Assembly (NCBI GenBank): GCA_003988855.1
Contig: QYAI01000028.1
Span: forward strand, 310,001-374,000
Source of the DNA: Arachnopeziza araneosa
Lineage: Eukaryota; Ascomycota; Leotiomycetes; Helotiales; Arachnopezizaceae
Direction: 5' to 3'
Length of the DNA stretch: 64,000 bases
Position 1 is the first letter of the stretch. Every line of letters begins with the position of its first letter. Below the pieces are notes generated by a model. The model searched no databases. It was not told where the DNA came from and worked only from the letters and a program-made list of their open reading frames with translations. Below, in pieces: positions 45,981 to 58,971 of this stretch. Made by a program: the position numbers and the translations under genes.

Positions 45981-47282
45981 GCTTGCATGATCTGCATATA
46001 CTGTATATTATGATCTCTGGTTCTCCTCGCCTGGTGGGAAGGTGGGAGATTGGCATACCATACCCTGGCGTTTTACTGATCTAACGAGGCATATAACATG
46101 GTGTTGAATGTAGTATCAACTGAAGAATAGAATAATCTCACAACGCTGCCCTACACCGTCTAGAGATCTCGAGCTGGGTCAAGTTCGCACTAGTGCCTCG
46201 AGCTGACATTATGAATTCGGTGTCCCTCATCTCATTTAGCTAGGTAATCTTAGTTTCAACAGTGCACACAGCCTTCAACCCTCAGCTGGGTAGGGAAGCC
46301 GGGTCATTCATACTATTTAGAGCCACGCTTCATCACCTAAATCTTGCATCAAACTCAGCGATATTTAAACCATTGGACTACTGCTATTGAGAAGAGCTCC
46401 CTGCTTATTCATGGTTGAGGTATCACTAGCTGAAACTGCGAACCCTCTTTCACATCTTTCATCTTTTTTCTTTTTCCAGTCTTGAGAAACAAGCATCTGT
46501 ACGAGTTCTGAATGCGGATCCAACATTCCGACAATGAGGTTTTGAAATTTAAAGATATCCAAAAATCCCCCTCCCCCCCCCAAAAATCAGGAGGACAAAG
46601 ATTCAATACCTGTACGTAGCATCCTCTACGAACCTATCGTACCGCTGTCGAACCAGTATCTATAAAGGCAAGATCAAATCCATCCGATTCATCTAACCTG
46701 CCCAAAAAAAAATTCACTCCAAGTTCGCTGCGTTCTAAGAAGTTGCAACATGCAATCTCAATGCTGGACCAGTTTCGAGGCTGTTTCGTGATACAATTTT
46801 TTTTCTCTTACGACAGTCGGCTGCACTTCTTGTACTATAAAAAAAGTCTCTTTCTTGCAGAAGAGGAGAAGAGACTGGTGTTGAAATATACAGTTTAGAA
46901 AGGTTTTTTTCTTAAGACGAGCAGTCTTGCAGCGCTTTGTAGCTTTCTTTTTTGCTTTTATAGTAAAGATTAAAACAAGATGAAAGAAGTATAGGAAGCT
47001 TATAGTACTTTACTGCGGTTAAGGCAGTGCTTACTTTAGTAGCAGCTAGCTTGTATTCTGTTATTAGTTATGCATTATAGCGAGTCGATATGGCGCCCTC
47101 AAAGCAGCTAAAAGACTAATGAAATACATCATCATCATCATCATCATCAAAAATCAATTCCAAAAGATACTCTTTCAATTAATAGAAGACTTTTATTTAT
47201 CTAGAAAAGTCACAATAGATTGGATGCCCCCCATCTATAATACACAATGATCTCCTACTCACTGGCACAATATATCATAATC
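45981..47282. other. long intergenic stretch, convergent 3' side
   Basis: 1.3 kb, AT-rich, with homopolymer runs (C-rich run at 46567-46581, T runs near 46797 and 46905) and a CAT microsatellite. No convincing gene. Confidence 0.45.
47127..47149. repeat. (CAT)7 microsatellite
   Basis: Seven CAT units and a partial unit in AT-rich intergenic DNA, 130 bp from the 3' end of the Ssr4 gene. Confidence 0.9.
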
Positions 47283-49487
47283 CTACAAACCCTCCCCATC
47301 ATCCCCTTCTTCATGCGCATGGAAAGCTTCCCCAAATGCACTGTCATCCATATCCATGTCCATGTCCATGGTTAGCTCCCCAAGACCTTCATCACCGTCT
47401 TCACCATAGCTCGCCAAGGCATCGCCGGCAGAATCCAAATCCCCTAGATCGGCGAAATCATTCGGACTTGTGTGAAAATCAGGGAGGCCAGGGGTGTTCG
47501 CTGTGCTCGTACCAGTTGTGGCCGGAAGTGGGGAAGGATTGGCTGCTGGCGTGGAAATAGACGGGTGCTGAGGTGCGGATGTAGGCACTTGCTGATGAGT
47601 AGGTGAGATGCCACCTGGTGGAACAACGACCCAATCGCCAGCGGTGTTGTTCGGATCAGATGTTATTTGATTTGATTGAGGTTGTTGATGAGCTTGAGAC
47701 AAAGGTTGAGGCGATGGCATGTGCATTCCAGCTGGGGTTCCAACGGAGGAGTGAGACTGGAGATGTGCCTGCGGTGTGGGGAAATTATTCATGCTTCCAG
47801 AAGGAGTAGCATGAGATGAGAGACCAGTGTGGTATTGGTCAAGTAAGCCGGCTGCGCTGTTACTCATTTCCATATCTGGGATGTCAACAAGAACACCGCT
47901 ATGATTTGAGCCATTGTTTGAAACTGGAGGAGAGACACGAGACGTGGGGATACCTGGTGCAGGAGGAGAGGGAATTATTGGCGCTTCTTCATAGCCGCCA
48001 TCCTGAATACGGATTAATTCCTTCACTGCAGCTGCATGACGACCAACAGAGGCTTCAACTTTCGCAACGATATCGGACACCTTTGGCGGCGTTCCACGGG
48101 AAACAGGTTTAGCTTCTTCAGAATCTTCTTCCTCAATTCTGCCCTCCAGTCTCCAGTACTCGGGTCCGGTGTCTGTGGGGTCATCAACAGCAAGGCGAAG
48201 CTCCTTTTCGGCTGTTCTGAGCAGTGAGCCCTTCTGAAGCTTGGCCAATCGCTTTGCATGCTTCGCTTTCATCTTCTCAATCTCCTTGTTTGTCTGATCG
48301 ACTTGTGCTGTTGCGCGCTTACGAAATTCCTCGGCCTTCTCGGGATCCAGCCTCCCAACATAGGTATGCTTGGGAACATCTTTATCAGGGTCGTTTGGTG
48401 CATCGAAAATTCCATCGGTGAGACTTGCCAGCTCACCTCTGACGCCAAGTCCAAGATCTGCCGGAATGATCTGGTTGATAGAGTATGGTGATGAGAGGAT
48501 CTCTTCCATCCATTCGTGATTTTGTTTATATCTAGCCATGCTAATTTCACGAGGTGTGGTATGATCAAAGAGATCACCTCGCGATGTATCTTCTTCGTCG
48601 TCAGCATCGAGAGCTGCAACTGCACCGCTTGCCGCTGCTTGACCTGGATTTGCTTGTGTTCGAGCCCGTTTTTGCGGAGGACCTGCTGTAGAATGCTGAG
48701 GAGGATATGCCATCGCTTGGGGAATTCTTGCGGGGGGCATATTTCCAGGGTACATTGGCGCACGTTGGGGATTTCTGGGAAATGCAATTGAAGGCCAATT
48801 TTGACGATCGTGAAGCATGAATTCTTTCTGAACGATTTGACCCTGTGAATGTAGATAGGTTCGAGTCTGGATTGTATTCTGAACGCGCGCATCGACGGGG
48901 ATAACGTGAGAAGGGACTCGTTCTTGAGGATCTGCTTGGGTATAATGTACTATCCACAACGAAGGATCTGGTTGAGGGTTACCAGGCTGTGGATACTCAG
49001 AAGGAAGAAGGCGGTATCGACGACGAGAATGGGTTGCGATAGGTTCGCCGGGCGCATAGCCAGTCTTATACTGGTACATCTCGAGAGTCTGCAGGAGTGA
49101 GTACAACTTATACGCGAATTGAAGAAACAAGACGTACATATCCTCCATTGACCTTGACTTGGAATGCCGTCTCCTGAGGAGTCCAAATGTAGCCATCACT
49201 AGGAAATTCTGGGCCAAGGGATAACGATTGCCAAACAAGAAGCACTGAACCATCGGCTGGTCGATCAAGATATGTCCAGAAAAAAGGCGCTTGGTCACGA
49301 GAGATTTTGGGTGCGTTAATCAGCCATTCTGTAGCCTTTTCAGGATGGAGCTGAGGTATTTGTGGAAATCTGTAAGTAGAAAGGAGATGTACATGCGGTT
49401 GCTGGAATTTCATCAGCCTGATTTAAATGCGCTGAAGGTTGCAGAACTTACAAGCTCGCGTTGAATACTCTGACTGGGATCGGCCAT
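47283..49487 (-). CDS. ssr4: SWI/SNF and RSC complex subunit Ssr4
   Basis: Exons 49487-49452, 49401-49138 and 49088-47283; introns of 50 and 49 nt; 701 residues from MADPSQSIQREL. The N-terminal domain of about 200 residues matches the fungal Ssr4 family: QPHVHLLSTYRFP, FFWTYLDRPADGSVLLVWQ, GPEFPSDGYIW, and after splicing TLEMYQYKTGYAPGEPIATH and RRRYRLLP. The remainder is disordered, with a short coiled-coil block (NKEIEKMKAKHAKRLAKLQK), many Pro/Ser/Gln, and an Asp-Met run near the C-terminus. Ssr4 is an accessory subunit of the chromatin remodellers SWI/SNF and RSC in the nucleus. The 12-codon first exon is short but in phase. Confidence 0.88.
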
Positions 49488-50139
49488 CTCTAAAGTTTGC
49501 TCCAAAATGTCGAGGTCCGGTGATGGAGGCGGAGACGAAAGTTTTGGTGTTCGCGTTGATCGCTGTGTCGTTCGTCTGCAACAACGCGACGCCGAAAACG
49601 AGATGCAGCAGGCGTGTCACATGATGAGTACACCAGCCATCTCTAGAACAAAAGTTATCATCATCATTTATCACGCGTTGTTTTGAAGCTCTATTGTCCA
49701 TTTATTTCTCCTTTGATCTGAGCTAAGAGCAAGAAATATGTCGTTACTCTTGAGATCAAAGTAGCAAGTCCGAGTTGATCCAATTCCCAATTCGTGGCCA
49801 TCTAGTATTTGTTTACACGTAATTCGATTTACAAATCTCCTTCTCTTCCGTTAAATTTGTGAGATTCTACTTGGTCAACTTGTCCATATTTGAAGCCAAC
49901 TGCTGTATTTGATAACGGCTCAGCTAAGAATACTAGAGCCACGAGACATAAAATATCAGATCATGAATCGGTAGTGAGTAGTAAATAATTTTCTAAAAAC
50001 TTAAATAATCTCAAGCATTATCAAACAAAATCACGAGAAGGTTTCAAAGTGCATATTTGTTCAGTGTATTCGAGTTTAAATCTAGATATAGGTTACGGAT
50101 GGTTTACTTCCAATCTCAATTTCCCGTGAACCTTTGCAA
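49488..50139. other. intergenic
   Basis: Spacer between two minus-strand genes. Nothing recognised. Confidence 0.45.
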
Positions 50140-52029
50140 TTATGCCTGGTAAGTAGAAGCGCTAACATTTCCGCCCCTTCCAGTCCAGTTGACATGGATG
50201 TTCTCACCATCCTTATATTTCGCGTTGGCAAATTCGGGCTTGATCTTGAAAGTGTGGGCACCGAAGTAATCACGTTGAGCTTGTAGCAGATTTGCAGGTA
50301 GATCCTTGGTGCGGTAACCATCAAACCATGATAGAGCAGTAGAGAAAGCTGGTGTTGGTATGCCGAGAAGAGCTGCCTTGGCGACGACGTCTCTCCAGCC
50401 GGGTTGAGCCTTGTGAATAGCCTTGTTGAAGAAGCTGTTGAAGAGAAGATTTTCGAGGTCTGGGTTCTCACGGTATGCAGCGGTGATATCCTTAAGGAAT
50501 ACAGAGCGAATAATGCAACCTCCACGCCACATAAGAGCAATGGATGGTTTGTTGAGTTTCCACTTGTATTCCTTTGCAGCCTTTGACACAGTTAGAAGTA
50601 GACAAAGTTATGTTGCAGCTGAATGGATCATACCTCTTGCATCAACATGAAACCTTGAGCGTACGAGATGATCTTCGACGCGTACAAAGCTTGCTCGAGA
50701 TCTTCGAGGAATTGCTCCTTGTTACCTTCAAACTTATTGGCCCGACCAACGTACTCGAGAACCTTGGAAGCACGAGTACGCTCGGCTTTGATTGAAGACA
50801 AGCAACGAGACAGGACAGCCTCGGCGATCAAGGTAACTGGCATACCAAGGTCAAGAGCATTGATGGCAGTCCACTTTCCGGTACCTTTCTGTCCAGCTGA
50901 ATCTAGAATCTTCTCAAGAAGAGGAGTTCCATCGTCATCATTAAAGTACATAATGTCGCGGGTGATTTCGATGAGGAAGGAGTCCAAAACGCCCTTGTTC
51001 CATTTCGTGAAGACATCACCGATCTCTTTATCTGAAAGACCCAGCCCCCGCTTCATGATATCATAGGCCTAGTCATGTTAGCGGAGCGAGGAGATCATCA
51101 CTGAGCGCTTACTTCGCAGATCAGTTGCATATCACCATACTCGATACCATTATGGACCATCTTAACGTAGTGACCAGCACCATCATCACCAACCCACTCA
51201 CAGCAAGGCTCACCATCAGATTTAGCGGCGATACTTTGGAAAACGTCCTTGATATATGGCCAAGCTTCTTCGTTTCCACCAGGCATCAAAGAAGGGCCAT
51301 ATCGGGCACCTTCTTCACCACCAGAAACACCAGTACCAACGAATCGAATACCCTTTTGCGACAAGTATTTTGTTCGGCGGTTGGTATCAGGGAAATGCGA
51401 GTTACCACCATCAATGATGATATCACCCTTCTCAACATAGGGAAGGAGAGTCTCGATAAAGTCATCGACTGGCTTACCAGCCATGACCAACATCATTATG
51501 CGGCGGGGCTTCTTGAGCTTGCTTACAAACTCCTCAATTGAGTGAGCACCCTCGATTGATTTTCCTATGGGATCTTAGCATTAGATAGGCATTGTGTTGA
51601 AAATGGACAGCTTACCCTTAGCCTCGTTGGCAAGGAATTTGTCAACCTTGGAGACTGTACGATTGAAGGCAATGACATTGAAGCCGTGATCAGCGGCGTT
51701 CAAGATCAAGTTCTGGCCCATAACGGCCAAGCCGATGAGGCCGAAATCTCCTCTAGGGTCATTGTCAGTGTTCTGAGGCTTGTCTGTAGGTTCCCGATAA
51801 TCCCGCGCCGGGCCTTGAAGTTGTATTCTGGCCAGGCGTGCGCTGAAAAGAAGAGAAAGCTTGCGTCAGAGGTAATTCTGGGAGGGAAGCTTGGAATACT
51901 ATCGCCAATGGGCTTCTCGCATCTTGTTGCTGGTCTTGCGGCGTAAATGCCTCCCAGTGTGCCATGACGATAGCGATGGTGGGGTAATTGAAGATGAGAT
52001 GAAGATGCCACTTACGTTGCTCCGCTCAT
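50140..52029 (-). CDS. GND1: 6-phosphogluconate dehydrogenase, decarboxylating
   Basis: Exons 52029-52016, 51752-51616, 51564-51113, 51068-50634 and 50580-50140; 492 residues, the normal length. It oxidises 6-phosphogluconate to ribulose-5-phosphate with NADP+ in the oxidative pentose phosphate pathway. Visible marks: the Rossmann motif GLIGLAVMGQNL, IIDGGNSHFPDT, the family signature GVSGGEEGARYGPSLMPGG, the catalytic Lys region DDGAGHYVKMVHNGIEYGD, GTGKWTAINALD and a C-terminal RGGCIIRSVFL. Exon 1 encodes only MSGA plus part of a codon. The first intron is unusually long for this window (263 nt, branch CTGAC), typical of a leader intron in a highly expressed metabolic gene. Cytosolic. Confidence 0.96.
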
Positions 52030-52813
52030 CTTGAAGTTCAATCAATGACTACTCGATGAAGCTGTACAGACTATGCAAGAAGGTCCTGTGAGGATTCTTG
52101 CAGATGTTGGGAGTTGAGGGGTTTATGGTTGATGGAGAAAAGAATTGCAGTGGGAGATGGTTGGGTAGACTAGGGAAGGATGGAGGGGTTAAGTTATTTT
52201 TTGCTGACTGGGCAATACACCCGGCCTAACGCCTTTTCCAAACAAGGACAGTATCACCAGGGAACAACGAGGTAATTTGAAACCACGGCGGGGTCTCCGC
52301 TCATCTGAAGTCTGCATTGATTTTGGGTGGTGTGTTTGTTCGGAGCAGGGCTGTTTGGAGACGACTGAATCCAGAGATTCTCTGCGGCGGGTTACGTGAG
52401 CTTTTCTCTCATCTCTCCAGCATGAGAGAGGTAGCCTTTGGGCATTTATCCATGCAAACAGATTATTCACTACACGACACCCCTATCCGTTTCCGAGGCC
52501 ATGCCATTTCCCATTCCAACCACCCCACTCCAACATCCCACTATTTTAAGGCACTAAAACAAGGCGATAAGGCAGGCTATGATCACATGACTGTGGCTTG
52601 TGCTGGGGCGAAGATTTTCAGCCTCTTCACATCCAGCAACTTCAACTTCACCTTGCCGCATCGTATCGCACATCAAGTAGACTGATTTCGCGCCTTCTCG
52701 ACGCGGCAGAAACTCTCAACACGCGCACTGATACCTGGAGAACTCGGCCATCTGCGTTGCAAGCGCAAGAGGTACGTCTAACAACCACTAAAGACAACGT
52801 TCAATCATTCATC
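52030..52813. other. intergenic, divergent promoters
   Basis: Between 6-phosphogluconate dehydrogenase (minus) and the RRM gene (plus). The plus-strand frame is open upstream of 52814, but the composition changes there and no upstream ATG has support. Confidence 0.5.
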
Positions 52814-53881
52814 ATGTCATATCCTCCGCCTCCAGGTCTCCCATCGAAACCACCCTCATCTTCCTCCTCGCTCCCCGCACGACCACCTCCATCGACCTCA
52901 AGCATCAAGCCTCCATCGAGCTCGAGTATTAAGCCTGCCTATAATGGGGGACGTGGGACGCCATCTGCCTCCTTCGGCGCCTTTGCCGGCTTTGCGCCTA
53001 GGCAAGTAGCTACTCCACCACAATCATCTTTCAATTCCTACCAGCAACCCTCATACCCTCAACAACAACAGTATAATAATGGCTACTCTGCACAACCGCA
53101 GCAAGAAGCATATGGCGCAGCTCCCCAGATTCGAAATCCTTTTGCACCACCAAGTGCATCTGGTGCCCCACGCGCTTATGAAGAAGACCCGGAAATGGCA
53201 GCACAGATAGCACAGTGGCAATCCGCATATGCAGGCAAAGAAACCAGCTCGACGTCTGGCTACACAGGGCCTGTTCGAAAATATCCAATCGGTGAAGGAT
53301 CAGGAGCTGCCACATCTGCCAATGCAGCTCCGCTCGGCGGAGCACGCGACATGACTGCCGCTGCAATGACATCAGCAGCACATACTGATACTGGTGTTGC
53401 CACGGTTGTCAGCGATTCGAAGACAAACACCAAGACGGTCGTTCGATCTGGTGGCGGGACGACGTGGACTGACTCCTCGTTATTGGATTGGGATCCTTCA
53501 CATTTCCGCTTGTTCGTGGGGAATTTGGCGGGTGAGGTCACAGACGAATCTCTTTACAAGGCTTTCGCTCGCTGGCCATCTATTCAAAAAGCTCGAGTTA
53601 TCAGAGACAAAAGGACGACAAAAAGTAAGGGATACGGATTTGTAAGCTTTAGTGATGGCGATGAGTTCTTTGAGGCCGCAAGGGATATGCAGGGAAAATA
53701 TATTGGTAGTCACCCAGTGCTATTAAGACGGAGTACTACCGAAATCAAAGCTGTCAATCCTAAAGATCAGAGGAATAACAAGAAGCATAAGGGTAAAGGC
53801 AAAGATAACATGGATAAGACTGGGGCTGGAATTCAGAAGCCCGGAAGCAAAACGAAGGGTGGATTGCGTGTCCTTGGTTGA
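52814..53881 (+). CDS. RRM RNA-binding protein, RBM42-like
   Basis: Single exon from ATG 52814 (MSYPPPPGLPSKPP), 355 residues. The N-terminal 110 residues are Pro/Ser/Gln-rich. A central region has EDPEMAAQIAQWQSAY, seen in RBM42-type proteins. An RRM follows, with RNP2 RLFVGNL and RNP1 SKGYGFVSF and the helix DESLYKAFARWPSIQKARVI. The tail is Lys-rich and ends GGLRVLG. RBM42-like proteins bind RNA and are linked to spliceosome and hnRNP K functions in animals; the fungal role is uncertain. Probably nuclear. The start is chosen because upstream codons do not look like protein. Confidence 0.88.
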   Translation: MSYPPPPGLPSKPPSSSSSLPARPPPSTSSIKPPSSSSIKPAYNGGRGTPSASFGAFAGFAPRQVATPPQSSFNSYQQPSYPQQQQYNNGYSAQPQQEAYGAAPQIRNPFAPPSASGAPRAYEEDPEMAAQIAQWQSAYAGKETSSTSGYTGPVRKYPIGEGSGAATSANAAPLGGARDMTAAAMTSAAHTDTGVATVVSDSKTNTKTVVRSGGGTTWTDSSLLDWDPSHFRLFVGNLAGEVTDESLYKAFARWPSIQKARVIRDKRTTKSKGYGFVSFSDGDEFFEAARDMQGKYIGSHPVLLRRSTTEIKAVNPKDQRNNKKHKGKGKDNMDKTGAGIQKPGSKTKGGLRVLG

Positions 53882-54380
53882 TAAACAAGAGGAGATCTCT
53901 CATAGCATGGCGTGGCGTTTGGCGTTTGGCGTTCTGTTCAACTGAAACTAAACATCACTAGATGATGAGATGGAGTGTCCTCAAAGTTAGTCCGTAGCTA
54001 ATTCTAGTGCACAGATTATGCTTATCGGTTACTCTGCGTTGTGGAATATCATCCCTAAAATAATATGTGCTTAAGTAATGATATATATGCATCTGCTTAG
54101 ACTGAGTCTTTGTGCCTGGTTTTCAATTTTCATAGTAGTTGCTTCACTGATACTTCAGGTAGTAGAATAAGATATTGAAGAATAATCCAAGCATCTTTAG
54201 GTTGTATTTTATCAAATTGGTCGCTTCGAAGTTGCTTGATGGAATGAGTTTACCCTATTTGTTAGCGGGGTTGAGGGTCGGGTCTTCGAGAAAATTAACC
54301 CCTCCAAATCTTCCACTCGTCAAATATTCAAATCTCCACGTTTGACTTCTCTTGAACAAAACGCCAAAATATCAGACGAA
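53882..54380. other. intergenic
   Basis: Spacer between two plus-strand genes. Nothing recognised. Confidence 0.5.
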
Positions 54381-56133
54381 ATGGGGACTGTGATAACGGT
54401 CGACAATTTCACTACCAAGATGTCCTCCTTTGACCCCTCCAGCACTTCCAATAACCTCTACGGTCTCGTCGACATGGGCAGGTAAATTATTTCCTCTCCG
54501 ATATGGAAGCCCTCTAACAGTCTATAGCAACGGTATTCGTTTCTCTATTTCGGACCTATCCCCTCCCCGTAGTCGTCTTCTGAGTTGTGTATACCGCGAG
54601 CGAGCCGGTATCTCCCTTTATGATGCCTTGCACGAATCGACACCAGATGCGCAGGCCTTCCACTTTCCAACGAACACGATAATAAAAGTTGCCGAGACTT
54701 TGAGAAGATTCAAAACCACCTGCGACAGTTACAAGGTGAAGAAGGAAAATATTAGTGTTTTTGCTACCGAAGCAATGCGCACAGCAGAGAATCGAGAAGA
54801 GATGCTCTCTGCGATAAAAGCCGCTAGCGGCCTGGCGGTGGATATTTTAAGTCCTGGAATGGAAAGTCTCTTTGGTGCTATGGGAGCGAGAAGTGGATTT
54901 GCACAAGTTGATGGACTGTTCATGGATCTTGGAGGAGGTAGTGTGCAAATGACTTATGTCAATTCGAAGGCCGAAGAAGAATATGATATGCTAGCTGCAG
55001 AAGCGGCTACGAGTTTGCCATTTGGTGCTGCTAAACTTACAGCTGCTTTAAGTACTCAAACCACTGCTGATTCTGCCAACACGGAACTGAGGGCGAGTAT
55101 GAAATCGACTTTCGAGGCGTTATCAAAAAAATTCCCACGACTGAAGTACCAAGTTAAGAGTGCAGACGGCATCACAATCTACTTGTGCGGTGGTGGGTTT
55201 AGAGGATATGGAAGCATTTTGATGCACACTGATCCCATTCAACCTTATCCAATACCTGCAATTGGCGGTTATACAGTTCCTGGTCATACATTTATCAAAT
55301 GGAGGGAGATGTTGCATGCCAACAACCATGAATTGGGAAAGATCTATGGTATGTCCAAGAGACGGCGAGAGCAATTTCCAGCTATTGCATCAGTAGTTCA
55401 ATCCCTTGTCGAAGCGATTCCTAAAATCAAGGAAGTGATATTCTGTGCTGGTGGAAATCGAGAAGGAGTATTATTCATGAAGCTGCCTCCTCATATTCGC
55501 GAGAGCCACCCTATTCCCCTACTCCCCAGTCTGGCGCCTATTCAAACACCGCAAATCATCGCTGCAACCTCCAGATCCCTTCTTAAGGCTCTTCCGTCAA
55601 ACTATCCAGCGATTTTCTCAGATGAGATATTAAACTATGTGTCAAGAAATATTTGGATGGACCAAGGCCATGATGCAAACTCAGCCAGAGCACTTCACAA
55701 CGCTATCTCAGGTTCGCTTGCAGGCCTCCCTGGTCTCACGCATGAGCTTCGAGCAGTTCTTGCCCTTACCTTGTCGGCAAGATGGGCCAGTGATTTCGGA
55801 CCAGTAGACTCAAAAGTCTGCACTAATCTCCAATCACTCATTGGTCAAGAATTAAGCTGGTGGTGTCAGTACATTGGCGCTGTTGCAAGGTTTCTTGCCT
55901 TAGTTCTTCCAACATTTCCTATAAGTGAAACCTTTCTCACTCTTATTAAATTTGAACCTGCTACCCATGGTTTGGGAAAGAAGGGCCAGAAAGTAGGCGT
56001 CAGGCTTAAGATCACAATGCCAAAGATAATGTGCCAAGGTTTGTATGTTGGTGATTTGGAAGGTATATTTGGGAAGGTTGGCAAAGGTGTTTCACTTGCA
56101 TGGAAAGTTGAGGCAGAAGTGGTAGAATTGTGA
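54381..56133 (+). CDS. RTG2: RTG2/Ppx-GppA family phosphatase-like protein
   Basis: Exon 54381-54481, intron 54482-54527 (46 nt), exon 54528-56133; 568 residues. Splicing completes YGLVDMGSNGIRFSI, the first phosphate-binding motif of the actin-like ATPase fold. FMDLGGGSVQMTYV is the second, and EVIFCAGGNREGVLF lies in a later region. Members include exopolyphosphatases and ppGpp phosphatases. The yeast protein Rtg2 signals mitochondrial dysfunction to the nucleus (retrograde response) and guards Rtg1/3 localisation. The length and C-terminal helical part (ALHNAISGSLAGLPGLTHEL) suit RTG2. An alternative start is the ATG at 54420. Confidence 0.87.
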
Positions 56134-56229
56134 GATGTGAGCCTTAATGATACCCAATTACCATATATTTTCACAGCCCCTCGCTAGTGTTCATCATTAC
56201 ATTATATTTTCTCTATCTGCTTGTCCCGG

Positions 56230-58200
56230 TTAAGTGGAGTAAGTTACACTATAAGCTTTGAACCAGCTTACAGTACTTTCAATCTGCACATTACCACTTC
56301 CATCGACAGTAACATATTTTCCGTTTTCCTTCTGCAAACTATACCCCTTTCCAGCGGCAAATGAAATCGTATACGTTTCAGCACCACTTGCGTCCTTGAT
56401 TAAACCTGTATGTGCTCCAACATACCGACCGTCTTTCCCACTGCTGATTGTGAAGCTGTTGCCTCCATCCACTAAACTATGCACCACCCATCTCTGAGTA
56501 GCAGTCTGATGAGTAGGAGTAGCCTTTGTAGCAGTAAAATCACTTCCCCCGGTATTCGTGAGGGCCCAACCCCCAAGCTCAAAAACCACGTATCTGCCTT
56601 CCGTCAATGCACCTCTCATCTCTTTAAACCCTTGCTCGCTCAGCGACGAGACCACTTGAACCTGACTCGTATATGGCACCAGCGGCCTGGTAACGGGATA
56701 GGTCGCCTCACAGAACGAACTCCCATCATAGTTCCCACTGGCATCTTTATGCGGAGCTGGCGCGTTCGGCAGCATCGGGATGCTCAGATTAGGATTCGCA
56801 AAGTCAAACGCGTTGACAAGATTGGACATGTGGGATCGTCGCCATGGGGCCATTTCTTTGGTTGCGACATTGACGCCTTTGGCGGCGAGCCAGGACTCGA
56901 TGAAGAGGATCTGGGAGTTGTGGTCCGCGTGCTCGGTGAAGACAGAGCCGCCTCGCGTCCAGGGAGAGATGATGTAGAAGGGGAGGCGGAAACCAGGACC
57001 CGAATATGTGTAGCCTACCTTTCCGTATGGATCGTTGAGCCATTCTCCTGTTTCAGAGTCAATAAAGTTCATCAACAATGAAGATAGACGAACCTGTTGT
57101 ACCAGAAGGACTATGATATGGGGTAACGTGATCACCCCATCCTCCCGTCTCATCATAAGAGATCATGAGCACAGTTTTGGAGTATGCGGCTCCGGTGGTG
57201 ACGGCGGAAACAACCTGTTTTTGCAACCAGGCTCCATCTCGAGGCGCATAAGGTGGATGCTCAGAAAGCTCAGTAGGTCCGATGATATATGATACTGCTG
57301 GAAGAGTTCCATTTGCGGCACGGGCGTAGAAATCATCTAAAGTTTGGCCTACAAACCCCTTTTTATATAGGTCAGATGTCTCCGGGGCGTCTTGGAATTG
57401 GCCGAACCAGGCAAGTGGGTTGTCGTCGAAGTTGTCGGTGTCTTGGAAGATTGACCAGGAAACATTAGCATTCTCGTAATGTTCTGCTGCCGTTGTCCAT
57501 TTAAGTGGGTAACAATTAAATCCTCCCGTTTCGCAGCCAGGAGTTTCGTTGTTGTCGATATACGGGTATCCTCCCTCGGAGGAGGTTTGTGGAGAACTAG
57601 GGATGTTGATTGATCCGCTCGCCCAGGTAACTCTGTTTGGATTTGTACTAGCTATGACAGACTCTTGGTACATATCTCCAACGGCCCAAGCATCGGCGAT
57701 GGAGAATTGCACTGGAATATCCTTGCGTTGAAAGTGAGCCCACGACCACGGTGTATTATTAGTGGCCCAATGAGTGTTTAGGCCTCCATTTAGCGCCGCA
57801 TGATTGTCATTCCAGCCATTGTCACCAGCTATCATACATTGAGTGGCGTTAACAAAACTTCCTCCCTCATAATTGAGGTACCATGGCAGAAGATAAGAGG
57901 CATTGGTAGTAAGAGCAGGGTTGACTGCTTGTTCCCAAACAGGCTTCCCATCCGAGTTCACCTGGACATTTGGATCAGAGAATCCACGGACTCCAGCCAT
58001 GGTTCCAAAGTAGTGATCAAAAGCTCGATTCTCTGAAATGGTCAATTGTCAATGGTCGGCTTCTGCTATGGATACGGCTTCGTACCTTGCATAAAGAGAA
58101 CAACGTGCTCAATGTCTGCAATGGAGCCAGAAATTGCTGGTCCGGCCAGGAGAGGGAACATGACTGCAAAGGCGGACAGAAGGTGTCGAGTAACTGCCAT
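56230..58200 (-). CDS. secreted phospholipase C-type phosphoesterase
   Basis: Exons 58200-58086, 58032-57094 and 57047-56230; introns of 53 and 46 nt; 623 residues. Signal peptide MAVTRHLLSAFAVMFPLLAG. The phosphoesterase (non-haemolytic PLC / acid phosphatase AcpA) family marks are ENRAFDHYFGTMAGVRGFSD, HWATNNTPWSWAHF, SIADAWAVGDMY and MISYDETGGWGDHV. An extra C-terminal region of about 170 residues (GRYVVFELGGWALTNTG, GNSFTISSGKDGRYVGAH) looks like the beta-rich domain of these enzymes. It hydrolyses phospholipid head groups, so it could provide phosphate or choline from outside the cell. Its partner across 770 bp is the divergently transcribed multicopper oxidase. Confidence 0.9.
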
Positions 58201-58971
58201 GATGAACTCTTGGTTTGGTTTGAGGAAGCCTCACAACTTACGGGAAAGTCTGAGGCAAGCTCAGCTAAACTTATAGACCTTTAAGAAGCAATCCTGCCCC
58301 ACAACACCAATCACCTGGTACGAGATGCAATCTTGGATGTAAACTTCTCTTTCGGGCGCAATTGCACTGTCTAGTCCCAAAGAGTGGAGGTCAACATAAA
58401 AGAGGTAATTTCGAAGCCGCCCATAACCCCAGAGAAGGATCCTGCAGGTTCAAGCTTTCTGCCAAACTCCCAGAAACCCCGGCACGTTTCTTTCGACGCT
58501 CTGCTCCGACGTCAATGCCTTGGCAGGGGTTTCGGAGGCTTTTGATGAGGATGCAGAAGAAGCCCGACGCCCAAGTCGGTCTCTGGATAGAGATCCAATG
58601 GCTACAGCGAATGCTTCCTCGTGCGGTGTACGACCCAACTGGCTCCGGATCCTCGCACGGTCTTGATCTGCAGTGTAAGGAACGCTCCGCCCAGCGCAGG
58701 TCGTAAGCAGGAATATCGAGGTCGACGTTCGCACATGCAGAGGAATGGCCTTCCTGATGGAGCTAGCACGCCCACGTGTTGAAGAGGACATTCTTCTCAT
58801 ACCCAGGGATGCCGGGCACGGAAGAAGTGCCTTCATCCGGATATGAGCCGTATATTGACTTGCAACGGCATGCAGAGTTGACTTATCCAAGACCATCGCA
58901 AAGGGAGAGGAGAGGAGAGGAGAGACGAAGAAGGCATTCAGTGTCGTTCAGATCAACTTGTGGCAGGGGTC
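58201..58971. other. intergenic, divergent promoters
   Basis: 770 bp between the phospholipase gene (minus) and the multicopper oxidase gene (plus), with a short GGAGA repeat at about 58905-58925. Open frames exist on both strands but have no family features. Confidence 0.4.

Noticed and set aside
52317..52813. Upstream extension of the RRM gene
   Set aside because: The frame is open, but its composition is unlike the protein, and the ATG at 52814 starts the typical Pro-rich N-terminus.
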